This document shows positions 42,735 to 51,792 of a stretch of 64,000 nt of DNA, piece by piece (within the stretch, counting starts at the first letter, position 1; every line of letters starts with the position of its first letter). Origin of the DNA: Candidatus Hydrogenedentota bacterium (GTDB lineage Bacteria; Hydrogenedentota; Hydrogenedentia; Hydrogenedentales; CAITNO01). Made by a program: the position numbers and the translations under genes. Under the pieces are notes generated by a model. That model ran no database searches and was not told where the DNA came from. It worked only from the letters and a program-made list of their open reading frames with translations. The DNA lies in NCBI GenBank assembly GCA_903893795.1, contig CAITNO010000082.1, positions 30,819 through 94,818 on the forward strand, given 5' to 3'.

Positions 42735-45731
42735 TCACGGTGTATCCAGCCGAATATAGTCGCTGTACCGCGCCGAAATGTTGCCCGCGCCGTCACGGTA
42801 TTGCACCCGCACGGTTTGGTGGCCACCGGGGGGCAGCGGCAGTGTGTGCGTCTTGGTGGCCTTCAATACTTCCCATGGGGTCCAGGTGGCACCGTTGTCG
42901 CTGAAGCGCATGCGAACCACGCCGGAGCCGACGGCTCCATCGTTCCAGGTGAGCGAGAGCGTTACCACCGGGTTGCTGGTGGCTGCGGCGCCGCCGTTGA
43001 TGACGATGGTGCCCGTCGGCGCGGTCTTGTCCAGAAGGATGTAATCGGCAAGGCGTTCCGACAGGTCACCTGCGGCGTCGCGGAACTGCGCCCGCACGGT
43101 GTGGTGGCCATCCGCCCAGGGTAGCGTGTAAGCCCGGGTCGGGGCCACCGCTTCCCAGGCCGTCCAGTGCGCGCCGTCGTCGCTGAAACGCATGCTGGTC
43201 ACGGCCAAGCCGCTTCCGGAGGCCCAGGCCAGTGAAAGCGTCACCTGCGTAACGGTGGTGCACTTGGCGTCGTTGTTGATGAGGATGCTGCCGGTGACGG
43301 CCGGCGGAATGTGCTCATAGGCGCCTATGTCCACGCCCGGGCCCTGTGGGCGAGCCACGCCCGCGAAGTCCGCTGCGGGCGCATCGGTTGCGGTGCCCTT
43401 GTCAATGCACGGTGAAAGGTCCTGAAGCCGAAGGTTGCCGCCGCTTGCATCCACGAATCGCGGGTCGGCGCCGGTGTTGCCCGTCCCGGAAAAATTGCCT
43501 TTTACACAGGAATATGCCACGATCGGCGTCGCGGCGCTGTTGTACATTTCCGGTCCACTCGGTGCGCTGTCGGCCCAAAGGATGCTGTTGGTGATCCTGG
43601 GTGACGATGCGTAATTGTACATTGCGCCGCCTGCGGCTGTGGCGCCGTTCTGCGTAAAGGAGCAGTTCATCAGTACGGGTTCGGAGGAGGAATCATTGTA
43701 CATCGCACCGCCGTAGTAGGCCCCGGAGTTTTGCCGAAACACGCAGTTCGTCACATGCGGCGAAGAGAAGGGATTGTTGCGCATGGCGGCGCCGTAAGAA
43801 CTGGAACTGTTGCTGGTGAACACACAGTTCATCAGCACCGGCGAGGCGAAGGAGTCATTGCACATGCCGCCGCCGCCCTGGACGCCGGAACTGTTGATGG
43901 AGGTGTTTTGCGTGAAAGTGCAGTTTGTGACCACCGTGGACGAATCGCCCGCATTGTACATTCCGCCCCCGGAAACGTCGGCGGTGTTTTGCGCAAATAC
44001 ACAGTTTGCCACGGTGGCTGACGAGAGGGAGTAATTGCACATGCCGCCGCCGTAGTCGGTGCGGCCGTGCGTGATGGTGAAGCCGTCGAGGGTGGCATCG
44101 GTCGCGCCGACCACGCAACCGTGTGCGTCCTCCCCGTCAATGGCGGTGGGGTTAGCCGTCCAGTTTCTGCTGATGCGCGCGCTCTCCGTCCCCGCAAAAC
44201 CTCCGTAGAGGGACACCCCCGGCACCATCGTCACCACAGGGTCCGTTGCGGCGGTGTAGTCGCCTGTGGCCACCCACAGTTCACCTCCACCCTCGGCCTG
44301 GGCCGCGTTCAGTCCAGCCTGGATGTCCTGAAGTGCCGTGGCCCAGGAATGGCCGTCCCAGGGGCCTGCGGTGTTGCCGATGTCCACAAAAACAATGTTT
44401 TGCGCGAAGTTTGCCGTGATTGTCTTGTCCCCGCCTATGGTGACTGCGATTTGCAATGCCGTGCCGGTGACCGCGCCGGTCCATCCGGCAAAGCCCATTC
44501 CCAATCCCAGGGCCGAAACCGATGCGGTTTCACCGCGCACGTAGGAGTGGAGTCCGGCAGGCGGACTTGTTCGCCCGCCATCCGTCGGCAGCACCTTGAG
44601 GGTCAGGGTGACGAGGTCGGCCGGGGCGGCCGCGCCCTCATAGGCGCCCATGTCCACACGGACACCCTGGGGCCGAAGGGTACCGTTTAGGTCCGTGGCG
44701 GGCGCGCCACTGTCCGTGCCGCTGTCCACGCAGGGGGAACCGGTCCGCAATTGGACGCTGCCCCCATTGCCCCCATCGACAAACAGCGGGTCTCCACTGA
44801 CATTGCCCGTGCCCGCAAAACCACCCTGAACGCAGGAATAGCTTACGGCCGAGGTGGAAGAATCGTTGAAGAGTTCGGGCCCGTTCTCTGCTGCGTCGCT
44901 CCAAAGGATGCAATTCACAAGGGTCGGCAGGGCGGATTGGGAATTGTTCATCCCACCGCCATAGTGGATGGCCGAGTTCTGCGTGAATGTGCAGTTTGTA
45001 ACGGAGGGCTGGGAGTAATAATTGTCCATTCCACCGCCGTCGACGCCGGCCGTGTTTCCAATGAAGGTGCAGTTCGTTACCGTTGTTGCGCTGGAAAGGT
45101 AATTGTTCATGCCGCCGCCGCCTTGGGATGCGGAGTTCTGGACAAACAGGCAGTTCACCACCACAGGAGAACAGGAAGAATTGTACATTCCCCCGCCTTC
45201 ATAGGAGGCCGAGTTCTGGACGAACGTGCAGTTCACAACGGTCGGTGACGCCGCGGAATTGTACATGCCGCCGCCAAGGGTGGACTTGCCGTGGGTGACG
45301 GTGAAACCGTCGAGTGTGGCGTTGTCCGCGCCGGCAACACAGCAACGCGTGTTTCCCCCGTCAATGGCGGTGATATTGGCCGTCCAGTTGCGTTTCGTGC
45401 GGGCCGATTCTGTCCCGGCGAACCCGCCATAGAGCGACACGCCGCCCTTCAACGTCAGCACGGGGTCTGTGTTTGCAACGTAAATGCCCTGCCTGACCCA
45501 GACCTCTCCGCCGGAGGCGGTCTCGGCGGCGTCCACGCCGGCCTGGAGGGTCCTGTACGCCTTCGCCCAGGACTGGCCATCCGGCGTGGCAGCGGATGAT
45601 GCGGCGTCCACCCTGAAAATGCCGGATGCCTGCGCCGAGGCCATGAACAGAAGCATCATCATCAGCGCTCCAAACGGGAGACGCGTTTCCGTTGATTTCC
45701 TCATCATTGCCTGCACCATCCCACCACTCAT
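42735..45731 (-). CDS. Secreted protein with two right-handed beta-helix domains and C-terminal Ig-like repeats
   Basis: 998 aa from the ATG at 45731 (GGAGAGGG upstream); a hydrophobic signal peptide lies at about residues 10-36 (LPFGALMMMLLFMASAQASG). Two pectate-lyase-like/choice-of-anchor beta-helices (about 37-370 and 440-770), each with GGGMYN and VNCTF/TNCTFTQN coils, and each ending with a DMGAYE/DIGAYEH motif. Between them is an InlB/bacterial repeat (SVSALGLGMGFAGWTGAVTG, then KTITANF). Two C-terminal beta modules share MRFSDDGAHWTAWE and MRFSDNGATWTPWE. No membrane anchor tail like that of the giant gene. Its beta-helix and that of the giant protein share long identical DNA runs. 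Confidence 0.87.
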   Translation of the reverse strand: MSGGMVQAMMRKSTETRLPFGALMMMLLFMASAQASGIFRVDAASSAATPDGQSWAKAYRTLQAGVDAAETASGGEVWVRQGIYVANTDPVLTLKGGVSLYGGFAGTESARTKRNWTANITAIDGGNTRCCVAGADNATLDGFTVTHGKSTLGGGMYNSAASPTVVNCTFVQNSASYEGGGMYNSSCSPVVVNCLFVQNSASQGGGGMNNYLSSATTVTNCTFIGNTAGVDGGGMDNYYSQPSVTNCTFTQNSAIHYGGGMNNSQSALPTLVNCILWSDAAENGPELFNDSSTSAVSYSCVQGGFAGTGNVSGDPLFVDGGNGGSVQLRTGSPCVDSGTDSGAPATDLNGTLRPQGVRVDMGAYEGAAAPADLVTLTLKVLPTDGGRTSPPAGLHSYVRGETASVSALGLGMGFAGWTGAVTGTALQIAVTIGGDKTITANFAQNIVFVDIGNTAGPWDGHSWATALQDIQAGLNAAQAEGGGELWVATGDYTAATDPVVTMVPGVSLYGGFAGTESARISRNWTANPTAIDGEDAHGCVVGATDATLDGFTITHGRTDYGGGMCNYSLSSATVANCVFAQNTADVSGGGMYNAGDSSTVVTNCTFTQNTSINSSGVQGGGGMCNDSFASPVLMNCVFTSNSSSSYGAAMRNNPFSSPHVTNCVFRQNSGAYYGGAMYNDSSSEPVLMNCSFTQNGATAAGGAMYNYASSPRITNSILWADSAPSGPEMYNSAATPIVAYSCVKGNFSGTGNTGADPRFVDASGGNLRLQDLSPCIDKGTATDAPAADFAGVARPQGPGVDIGAYEHIPPAVTGSILINNDAKCTTVTQVTLSLAWASGSGLAVTSMRFSDDGAHWTAWEAVAPTRAYTLPWADGHHTVRAQFRDAAGDLSERLADYILLDKTAPTGTIVINGGAAATSNPVVTLSLTWNDGAVGSGVVRMRFSDNGATWTPWEVLKATKTHTLPLPPGGHQTVRVQYRDGAGNISARYSDYIRLDTP

Positions 45732-46375
45732 GACACATCCCTCTCCAGGCCGATGAAACGGCCTTCCTGTCGGTTTCAATACACCCCTCCGTTGACCCGT
45801 GATAATACTCTCCACGGCGGGGCAAGTTCTGAGACCCGCAACGTGTATCGGCTCCGTCAATGGTCCGAGAACGCCGGGACTCGCTATTCACCAGCCAGTA
45901 ACAGTCTATAGCGAAAGAGTTTAGCCGTCAAGGACATTGTTTCCAAGATGTTGCAAGGGGATTAAGTAAGGACGATGTGGTATGCGCCGGGCATGGCAAA
46001 TCTGTGTTTTGAATCATCCTGGATTTCTTCCTGCCGGGTACGCAGTGCCGAGTTCCGCTGAATGACCGTTCTCAGTCTTCAAGCAGGTCCATTGCTGACG
46101 GGCGGATTGACCATGTTTGGGTTAGTGTGATATATATGAAATCGGTAAATTGCCAGTAGAAGGCCTAAGACACGGGTGCGTATTGTTTTCCATTATTGTG
46201 GAATGACATCGTGCGTTTGTGGCTATGTGGACAGGTCCGGCCGGGACGAGTGTATCACCGGCACGGGAACGCCCGCAGAAATCGGACTCAAGGCCGTACG
46301 GAACTGCACTGCACTGAAGTTCAGTGCTTTCCGCTCAACTGGCAGGCATTCAAACAACAAAAGGAATTCACAGCC
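45732..46375 (+). promoter_or_regulatory. Intergenic region with promoter of the aroC-like gene
   Basis: 644 bases between divergent genes without a supported coding frame. TTGACC (46107-46112), an 18-base spacer and TATATA (46131-46136) make a plausible promoter about 240 bases before the aroC-like start; an AAGGA ribosome-binding site is at 46361. I see no operator or RNA family in the rest. Confidence 0.45.
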
Positions 46376-47710
46376 ATGATAGGTTGCCATTTGGGCAGGT
46401 TCTTCCAGGTCAGCGTTGCTGGCGGGTCTTACCAGGAGGGATTGGTGTCCGTCATTCAGGGCGTTCCGCCCGGAATGCTGGTCAGCGAGCAGGAGGTCTA
46501 TGGAGACTTGCTCCTGCGCAAACCGGGCGCCGATGAATTGGCCTCGCCGCGAAAGGAACCGGATCTGCCCATCATCTACACCGGTCTGAATCCGGCGGAG
46601 ACAATCGAAGGGGCCAACAACAAGGACCAGACCAACGGGACGCCCCTGTCGATCCTGATCCCCAACCTTGACAGGCATTTTGTTCACGTAAAACAGTACC
46701 AGGACACGAACCGCACCCCCCGTCCAGGTCACGCCTCGTACGCGTCATTTCTGAAGTACGGCCCGGCGGATGACGCGGTCGGCGCGGGCATATTCAGCGG
46801 TCGCTACACGAGCACGATAGTGGCCGCGGGCTACATCGCCAAGAAGATTCTTAAGGGCCTCGGTATTGAGGTCTTTTCGTACATTCGCGAGATGGCGGGT
46901 GTGCGCTGTCCCGAACTGCCCCATGAGCAGATTCTTGCCCACACCGAAGCCTACAAGCGCATGCGCCGCGATTACGACCCCTTCTACGAGGAAGTGTATG
47001 TGAAGGGGCGCGTGACGATGGACATGCGTTTCCTGGAAAAAGCGGCTATTTTCAAGCAGATTGAGAATGAGATTGACATTATCCGGGACAAAGCCCCCCA
47101 CATGGATTCCGCCGCGATTCGGGAAAAGTACGGCGTTCACCACGTGGTAAATTGTCCCGATTGGGAGGCCGCCGACGCCATGCTCGACGCAGTCAACCGC
47201 GTCACCATTGCGGGCGATTCCTCCGGCGGCGTGGTTGAAGTCGTTGCGCTGAACATGCCCGCCGGAGTGGGGGAACCTGTGTTCGACAAGCTCGATGCCG
47301 AATTGGGAAGGATGCTGGGGATTGGCGCCGTCAAGGGTGTCGAGGTTGGTGCCGGATTCGGCGTGAAAGACATGACCGGTATTCAGTCCAACGATGCGAT
47401 GCACAGTGAGGGAGGCAAGGTCGTCTTCGCGTCAAACAATGCAGGCGGCATCACGGGCGGACTGACAACGGGACAGCCGGTGGTGGTTCGCCTGGCAGTG
47501 AAGCCGACCCCGACCATCGACAAGCCCCAGGAGACGATTGACAAGTACACGCTCGAGAACACGAAGCTGGCCGCGATTACGCGGCGCGACCCCACCATCG
47601 TGGGCCGTATCTGGCCGGTTGCGGAGAATTACACGGCCTTGGTGCTGCTGGATTATCTGATGGCCCACTATGGATATCAGACCATCAGGACGAAGCTGGA
47701 ACAGAAATAA
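46376..47710 (+). CDS. Divergent chorismate-synthase paralogue lacking key active-site residues
   Basis: 444 aa. The ATG at 46376 follows AAGGA. Alignable over its length with AroC: GRFFQVSVAGGSYQEGL (for GRLFRVTTFGESHG), IQGVPPGMLVSEQEV, RPGHASYASFLKYGP, VVEVVALNMPAGVGEPVFDKL, GAVKGVEVGAGFGV, SNNAGGITGGLTTGQP, RRDPTIVGRIWPVAE. Changes: the catalytic His of GESHG is Tyr (GGSYQ), RRRPG is LRKPG, RGGGRxSARET is VGAGIFSGRYTS, and about 50 charged residues are inserted in the middle. The second His (RPGH) and the late Asp (RRDP) are kept. A bona fide AroC, fused to AroK, is elsewhere in the window, so this copy is free to have another role. Function unknown. Confidence 0.8.
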   Translation: MIGCHLGRFFQVSVAGGSYQEGLVSVIQGVPPGMLVSEQEVYGDLLLRKPGADELASPRKEPDLPIIYTGLNPAETIEGANNKDQTNGTPLSILIPNLDRHFVHVKQYQDTNRTPRPGHASYASFLKYGPADDAVGAGIFSGRYTSTIVAAGYIAKKILKGLGIEVFSYIREMAGVRCPELPHEQILAHTEAYKRMRRDYDPFYEEVYVKGRVTMDMRFLEKAAIFKQIENEIDIIRDKAPHMDSAAIREKYGVHHVVNCPDWEAADAMLDAVNRVTIAGDSSGGVVEVVALNMPAGVGEPVFDKLDAELGRMLGIGAVKGVEVGAGFGVKDMTGIQSNDAMHSEGGKVVFASNNAGGITGGLTTGQPVVVRLAVKPTPTIDKPQETIDKYTLENTKLAAITRRDPTIVGRIWPVAENYTALVLLDYLMAHYGYQTIRTKLEQK

Positions 47711-47730
47711 CCGGAAACGTGAAGACATGA

Positions 47731-47764
47731 AAAGAGCGGCAGGCTGCAGGGCCTGCCGCTCTTT
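47731..47764. terminator. Strong terminator hairpin between convergent genes
   Basis: AAGAGCGGCAGGC pairs with GCCTGCCGCTCTT (13 bp, 6-base loop), flanked by A-rich and T-rich sides, so it can end both the aroC-like transcript and the facing gene. Confidence 0.88.
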
Positions 47765-47787
47765 ATAAACGTTCTTGGCTTACCGGG

Positions 47788-48561
47788 CTAGAGATTTGTG
47801 GTGAAGTAGTTGGCGATGAGGGCGGGGCATCCATCGCAACCGGGAGCCACCTTGTGGAGGTCCTCCTGCACGCAGTGCTTTACACTGGGACTCTTTATCA
47901 CGTGATTGAGCCGGTCATGCAGGACGCTTCCCATCAGATAGTCCGCTTTGCCCTCCACCAGACCGCAGGTGTAAAGTCTGCCTTCGGCATTCACGTAAAT
48001 CATGCGCGCCGGTCCCTGACAGTTGGGCTTTTCACCGTTTTGTTGGGGATTGGCCGTCCAGAGCACAAGGCCCTGCTTTTCGAGGAAGGCCAGTTTTTCC
48101 ATCGAATCGCTTCGAACCAGCAGGCGCAGCTTGGACAGGTTCAGGGACAGAATATTCTCCACATCGCCCGGAGTCACTTCATCGACTCCCAGATGTATGC
48201 CAACCATCATGCCGTGCGTGTCTTGGGCCCACCGGCATATATCCCAAATGTCAGAAAACTGGGAAAGTTTCGTGCTGACCGTGAGCACCACCCAAGTGGC
48301 GCCAAGAGAGGCCGATTCATCGACGACATTCAACCAGTCCTGAGGGCTAAGCGACACCGCATTGGTGTTCTCATTTCCGGTTTTTCCCACGCCCTTGCCA
48401 GAAACGGCAATCCATAGATAAGTAACATCTTTTGCCGGGCTCTTATCCGCCTGCTCCCTGCACTGGGTGAGGGCATTCTTGAAATGCTTAGGAAGGGCAA
48501 ATATCTCGCCCTTCTTCGTCCCATCAGACTTGCTCTTGACATTCTTGACTGGTTTTGGCAC
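47788..48561 (-). CDS. Degenerate radical-SAM-like protein with SPASM-type cysteine region
   Basis: 257 aa (GTG start at 48561, GAGGT six bases upstream). The C-terminal 77 residues carry a SPASM-like Cys pattern: C181, C199, C230, C242 and C245 in CQGPARMIYVNAEGRLYTCG and GCDGCPAL. The middle (about residues 70-150) reads as the beta-alpha units of a radical-SAM barrel (LSPQDWLNVVDESASLGATW, MMVGIHLGVDEVTPGDV, LSKLRLLVRSD), but the family CxxxCxxC cluster is absent: only C34 and C109 occur before residue 181. It therefore cannot bind the SAM-cleaving 4Fe-4S cluster in the usual way. Own promoter at 48605-48633. Function unknown. Confidence 0.68.
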   Translation of the reverse strand: MPKPVKNVKSKSDGTKKGEIFALPKHFKNALTQCREQADKSPAKDVTYLWIAVSGKGVGKTGNENTNAVSLSPQDWLNVVDESASLGATWVVLTVSTKLSQFSDIWDICRWAQDTHGMMVGIHLGVDEVTPGDVENILSLNLSKLRLLVRSDSMEKLAFLEKQGLVLWTANPQQNGEKPNCQGPARMIYVNAEGRLYTCGLVEGKADYLMGSVLHDRLNHVIKSPSVKHCVQEDLHKVAPGCDGCPALIANYFTTNL

Positions 48562-48604
48562 GACTCTACCTCATTTGGGAAAGTGTTGGCGACTATACAT
48601 GGAC

Positions 48605-48633
48605 ATTCTAGGAAATGTTCGCCCGTATATCAA
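48605..48633 (-). promoter_or_regulatory. Sigma-70-type promoter of the SPASM-like gene
   Basis: On the minus strand, TTGATA (48628-48633), a 17-base spacer and TAGAAT (48605-48610), 44 bases upstream of the GTG start. Confidence 0.68.
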
Positions 48634-49147
48634 CTTTTCCGTCTGTCCATCCTTGCGATTGTATTAAACAAGCCCCCGGGCATATTTGTTCCCAACATCC
48701 AAGGCGCCCGCAAATGCGAAAAGGATAGACATTGCAGGGCTTGAGTGTTACTATATGCAGGAAAGTTTAATCAATAAATGTTCAGGCGGACATTGCCGTC
48801 AGGCTTTTGGCGGCAACCGTTCAGCGTGGGCATTTCGTCATAGTTTTCCCTGCCGTGTCAGTCCCGGCATTAAGTGCGTGTCCTTTCTATTAGAACGGGA
48901 GTTCAAATTTGAGCAGCCTACGGCAAGCCTCCTTAGAGTGGAAGTCGGATGGCTGCCGTGAGAACACCCACGTGGTGAAGAACAGGCTCACCGCGCTTCA
49001 GTCCGGGCTTCACGTGCGGGGATTTTTTTGTTCATGGGGAACAGGGAGGATTGGACACACTGCCCCCTCTGCCGCTGTCTCCTTTGTCTTTACTCGGGAG
49101 AACAACCCGGTTTCAGGGATGGCTGTGTTGGGAACTCGCGCCGGGAA
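48634..49147. other. Intergenic stretch without recognised content
   Basis: 514 bases between the SPASM-like gene's promoter and a small minus-strand gene. Several short open frames exist on both strands, but none has a ribosome-binding site or recognisable composition. No RNA gene or repeat seen. Confidence 0.5.
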
Positions 49148-49357
49148 TTAAGAGGGGAGTTCGTTTTCCTCGTACCACACCGTTACGACGATAATCGGTT
49201 CGCTGCCCCGCCCGTCGTGGTGAATGTCGGTTCCGAAGGATTGGCCGATATAGACAGGCTTTATGCGTGAGCGTTTGAGCCAGTCATTGATCTGCGTGTC
49301 CATCTGCTGCAAACCGCCAATGCTTACCTTACCGATGAAACTCTGCACCTTCGTCAT
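49148..49357 (-). CDS. Small hypothetical protein
   Basis: 69 aa starting at ATG 49357, with GAGGGG six bases upstream. The sequence is mixed alpha/beta with VQSFIGKVSIGGLQQMDTQI at the N-terminus and a strongly hydrophobic PIIVVTVWYEENELPS end. No membrane segment, signal peptide or Cys motif. The good ribosome-binding site and amphipathic composition support a real gene; no family recognised. Confidence 0.55.
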   Translation of the reverse strand: MTKVQSFIGKVSIGGLQQMDTQINDWLKRSRIKPVYIGQSFGTDIHHDGRGSEPIIVVTVWYEENELPS

Positions 49358-49516
49358 AACCAACCCCTCTGACCGTTAAGGATGCGCGCAACCGTTCCGC
49401 CGCCGGGGAATCCGGGCGGCCGCGATTCGTCTTAAAGAGTATACTTGTTTTGAGTACATTTCACCATAGCGATAAAACTGGCTTCATTGCCGACCGGTTT
49501 GACCACTCTGAGGCGC

Positions 49517-50380
49517 TTACTTATCGGGATTAAGGGCCGATTCGAGCGCACGGCGCATGGCTTCAACGGGGGCGTCAACCCCTGTCCATGTTTCAAACTG
49601 GATGACAGCCTGATGGAGCAGCATGCTGGCGCCCGGAATGGTGTGGCAGCCGATACTTTCCGCGTCTCTCAGCAGGGGTGTCAGGCGCGGCCGGTATACC
49701 ATGTCGAATACGACGTGTTCGGGGCGCAGCAGTTCGCGGGGGACCGGACTGCTTCCCTCGTCATGGCCGTGCATGCCCACAGGGGTACCCTGAATGATGA
49801 CATCGTGTGACGCCAGACAATGGGGCAGATCCTCGCTCAGGCTGCCGGTGCCAATGGCAACCGTAGTGTCGCGGCGCAGGTCATTCGCCAGTGCGGCGAC
49901 TTTTTCCGGGGTCCTGCCGAGCAGGGTGACACAAGCGGGGGCAGACTGAAGCGCCATGGCATAGGCCACGGCGCGGACCGCCCCGCCCGCGCCGAGAAAG
50001 AGAATGTGCCGTCCTTCCAGATGCACGCCGGCCGCCGCGAAAGCGCGCAGCGTTCCCACACCGTCGGTGACCGACCCGGTCAGACGGCCTTCATGGTTGG
50101 TGACGGTGTTGACGCAGCCCACAACGCGGGCCATGGGGTCAATTTCATCCAGATGGGGCATGACCGCCATCTTGTGGGGAATGGTGACGCTCAGGCCGCG
50201 AAAACTGGGCAGGGCGCGCATGCCCTGAAGACATCCGGCCACGTCTGTGACGTCAAAGGCCAGATAGACGTAGTTTAATCCTCGATCCTGAAAAGCGGCA
50301 TTGTGCATCGCCGGGGACAGCGAATGGGCAACGGGATGGCCGATAACGGCGCAGAGGCGCGTGGCTGCGTTGATGGTCAT
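49517..50380 (-). CDS. aroE: Shikimate dehydrogenase (NADP)
   Basis: 287 aa. The substrate domain starts CAVIGHPVAHSLSPAMHNAAF (SLSP shikimate-binding motif) with LSVTIPHKMAV (catalytic Lys) and GCVNTV; the NADP domain has FLGAGGAVRAVAYAM and LLGRTPEKVAAL; QGTPVGMHG and GASMLLHQAVIQFETWTG close the protein. It reduces 3-dehydroshikimate. Starts four bases after hinT, so rsmE, hinT and aroE form one minus-strand unit. Confidence 0.96.
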   Translation of the reverse strand: MTINAATRLCAVIGHPVAHSLSPAMHNAAFQDRGLNYVYLAFDVTDVAGCLQGMRALPSFRGLSVTIPHKMAVMPHLDEIDPMARVVGCVNTVTNHEGRLTGSVTDGVGTLRAFAAAGVHLEGRHILFLGAGGAVRAVAYAMALQSAPACVTLLGRTPEKVAALANDLRRDTTVAIGTGSLSEDLPHCLASHDVIIQGTPVGMHGHDEGSSPVPRELLRPEHVVFDMVYRPRLTPLLRDAESIGCHTIPGASMLLHQAVIQFETWTGVDAPVEAMRRALESALNPDK

Positions 50381-50384
50381 GGCA

Positions 50385-50732
50385 TCATCCTGGGGGCCAG
50401 CTCAAATCACGCCCGCCCAGCAGGTGCATGTGCAAATGGTAAACGAGCTGGCCGCCGCCGGGACCGCAGTTCACCACACAACGGAAACCGTTCTCCGCAA
50501 TTCCCAGCTTCGCAGCGATGCGGTTTGCCGTCAACAGCAGGCCGCCCAGCAGTGCGGTGTCTTCCGCCGTGGCATCGGTGAGCATGGGAATGGGCTTCTT
50601 GGGGATGATCAGGATGTGCACCGGCGCGGCGGGGTTGATGTCTTTGAACGCCAGGTAGTCCTCGTCTTCGTAGACTTTGTCACAGGGCACCTCGCCCCGG
50701 ATGATTTTCCCAAAGATGGTGTCATCACTCAT
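50385..50732 (-). CDS. hinT: HIT-family purine nucleoside phosphoramidase
   Basis: 115 aa. DDTIFGKIIRGEVPCDKVYE start, the FKDINPAAPVHILIIPKK block and the catalytic HIT motif HLHMHLLGGRDLSWPPG are complete. GAGGAG is seven bases before the ATG. HinT proteins hydrolyse AMP-N-linked adducts. Lies between rsmE and aroE. Confidence 0.95.
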   Translation of the reverse strand: MSDDTIFGKIIRGEVPCDKVYEDEDYLAFKDINPAAPVHILIIPKKPIPMLTDATAEDTALLGGLLLTANRIAAKLGIAENGFRCVVNCGPGGGQLVYHLHMHLLGGRDLSWPPG

Positions 50733-50788
50733 GAGGAAACTCCTCTGTTCGTTGAACAGCTAAAGCGTAGCAGTCTTTCCGGGGCGGT

Positions 50789-51541
50789 TCAACCCGCTAT
50801 CGTGGCGGGCGCTGTCAGGCGCGTGCCCAGGCCGCCCAAGGCATTCAGGACAAGGGTGGCCATGGCCACGGACGCCACTTCGGTGCGCAGCACATTGTTT
50901 CCCAGCGACACGAAGGCCGCCCCGTGGTTGACCAAAATATCCCGTTCTTCTCCCGAAAAATCACCCTCGGGACCGATGACGAGCGTGCAGGAATTCAGGG
51001 CCGACAAAGGCAGGGCAAGTTCGGGTGATGGGGCGAGAATATCGCCCACAAGAATGCAGCCGCCAAAGGTCGAAAGGGCAGCGGGCAAGTCGTCGAAGAA
51101 GTCGAAGCGGGGGAGATGAAGACGTCCGGACTGTTTGCACGATTCCACGGCCAGCCGCAGCCATTTGTCCTCGGCGGAAACGGGGCGCTGTGAGCGGATT
51201 GCCCGCCAAAAGGCAAAGACGCTCACGCCCAGTTCGGTCCCCCGGCGCACCATTTCTTCCATGGGCTTGTCCCGATGGAGCCAGGCCGGGGCAAGAATGA
51301 GGTTTACAGCGGGCGCGTCTTCGTGTCGGACCTGTTCTATGAGCACTCGTGCCTGGCGTTTGCCCTGCCGGGTGAGGGCACCGGTGGCCTCAGTGCCCTC
51401 CCCGTCAAACACGGCGACACTTTCCCCGTCGCGCAGGCGCGCAACGGACAAAGCGTGGTGGGCCTCCTCCTCAGGCAGGAAGACATCTTCTCCCGGCGAC
51501 AGGTCCAGCCCGGGCGTATAAAATCGGTGCAAGTGGCCCAT
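50789..51541 (-). CDS. rsmE: 16S rRNA m3U1498 methyltransferase
   Basis: 250-aa SPOUT-class enzyme that methylates U1498 of 16S rRNA. N-terminal PUA-like domain (EEEAHHALSVARLRDGESV), then SPOUT motifs: APAWLHRDKPMEEMVRRGTE, SAEDKWLRLAVESCKQSGR, LVIGPEGDFSGEE (SAM knot) and SLGNNVLRTEVASVAMATLV. Length is normal. Likely first gene of the rsmE-hinT-aroE unit. Confidence 0.96.
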   Translation of the reverse strand: MGHLHRFYTPGLDLSPGEDVFLPEEEAHHALSVARLRDGESVAVFDGEGTEATGALTRQGKRQARVLIEQVRHEDAPAVNLILAPAWLHRDKPMEEMVRRGTELGVSVFAFWRAIRSQRPVSAEDKWLRLAVESCKQSGRLHLPRFDFFDDLPAALSTFGGCILVGDILAPSPELALPLSALNSCTLVIGPEGDFSGEERDILVNHGAAFVSLGNNVLRTEVASVAMATLVLNALGGLGTRLTAPATIAG

Positions 51542-51588
51542 GGGTTAAGCATAGCAGTCCGGACCTGCGCGGGAAAAGGAGGACGGAA

Positions 51589-51792
51589 GTGTCTGGATAT
51601 GGACCAAAATGGGAAAAAACAACCAAGCCTAAAAATAATAATGTCGCGGAAGTGCGTTCTGGCATTCTGAGCAGTGATGGTGTCATGAATCTGGCCTCAT
51701 TTGATCCCAATACGGACCCAATCTATACTGCCGAACGGAAAAGGATTGGGCCTTCACCCTGGCGATTGCAGCAGAATGAGTTGGCGATATAA
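51589..51792 (+). CDS. Possible small orphan protein
   Basis: 67 aa from a GTG at 51589 with a strong AAAGGAGG six bases upstream. The product is polar and Lys/Asn-rich (TTKPKNNNVAEV), AT-richer than its surroundings, with no family similarity that I recognise. Its stop overlaps the -10 box of the next promoter. The ribosome-binding site supports translation, but coding character is weak, so treat as tentative. Confidence 0.38.
   Translation: MSGYGPKWEKTTKPKNNNVAEVRSGILSSDGVMNLASFDPNTDPIYTAERKRIGPSPWRLQQNELAI

Noticed and set aside
47788..48561. Active radical SAM enzyme
   Set aside because: No CxxxCxxC motif anywhere in the N-terminal two thirds.
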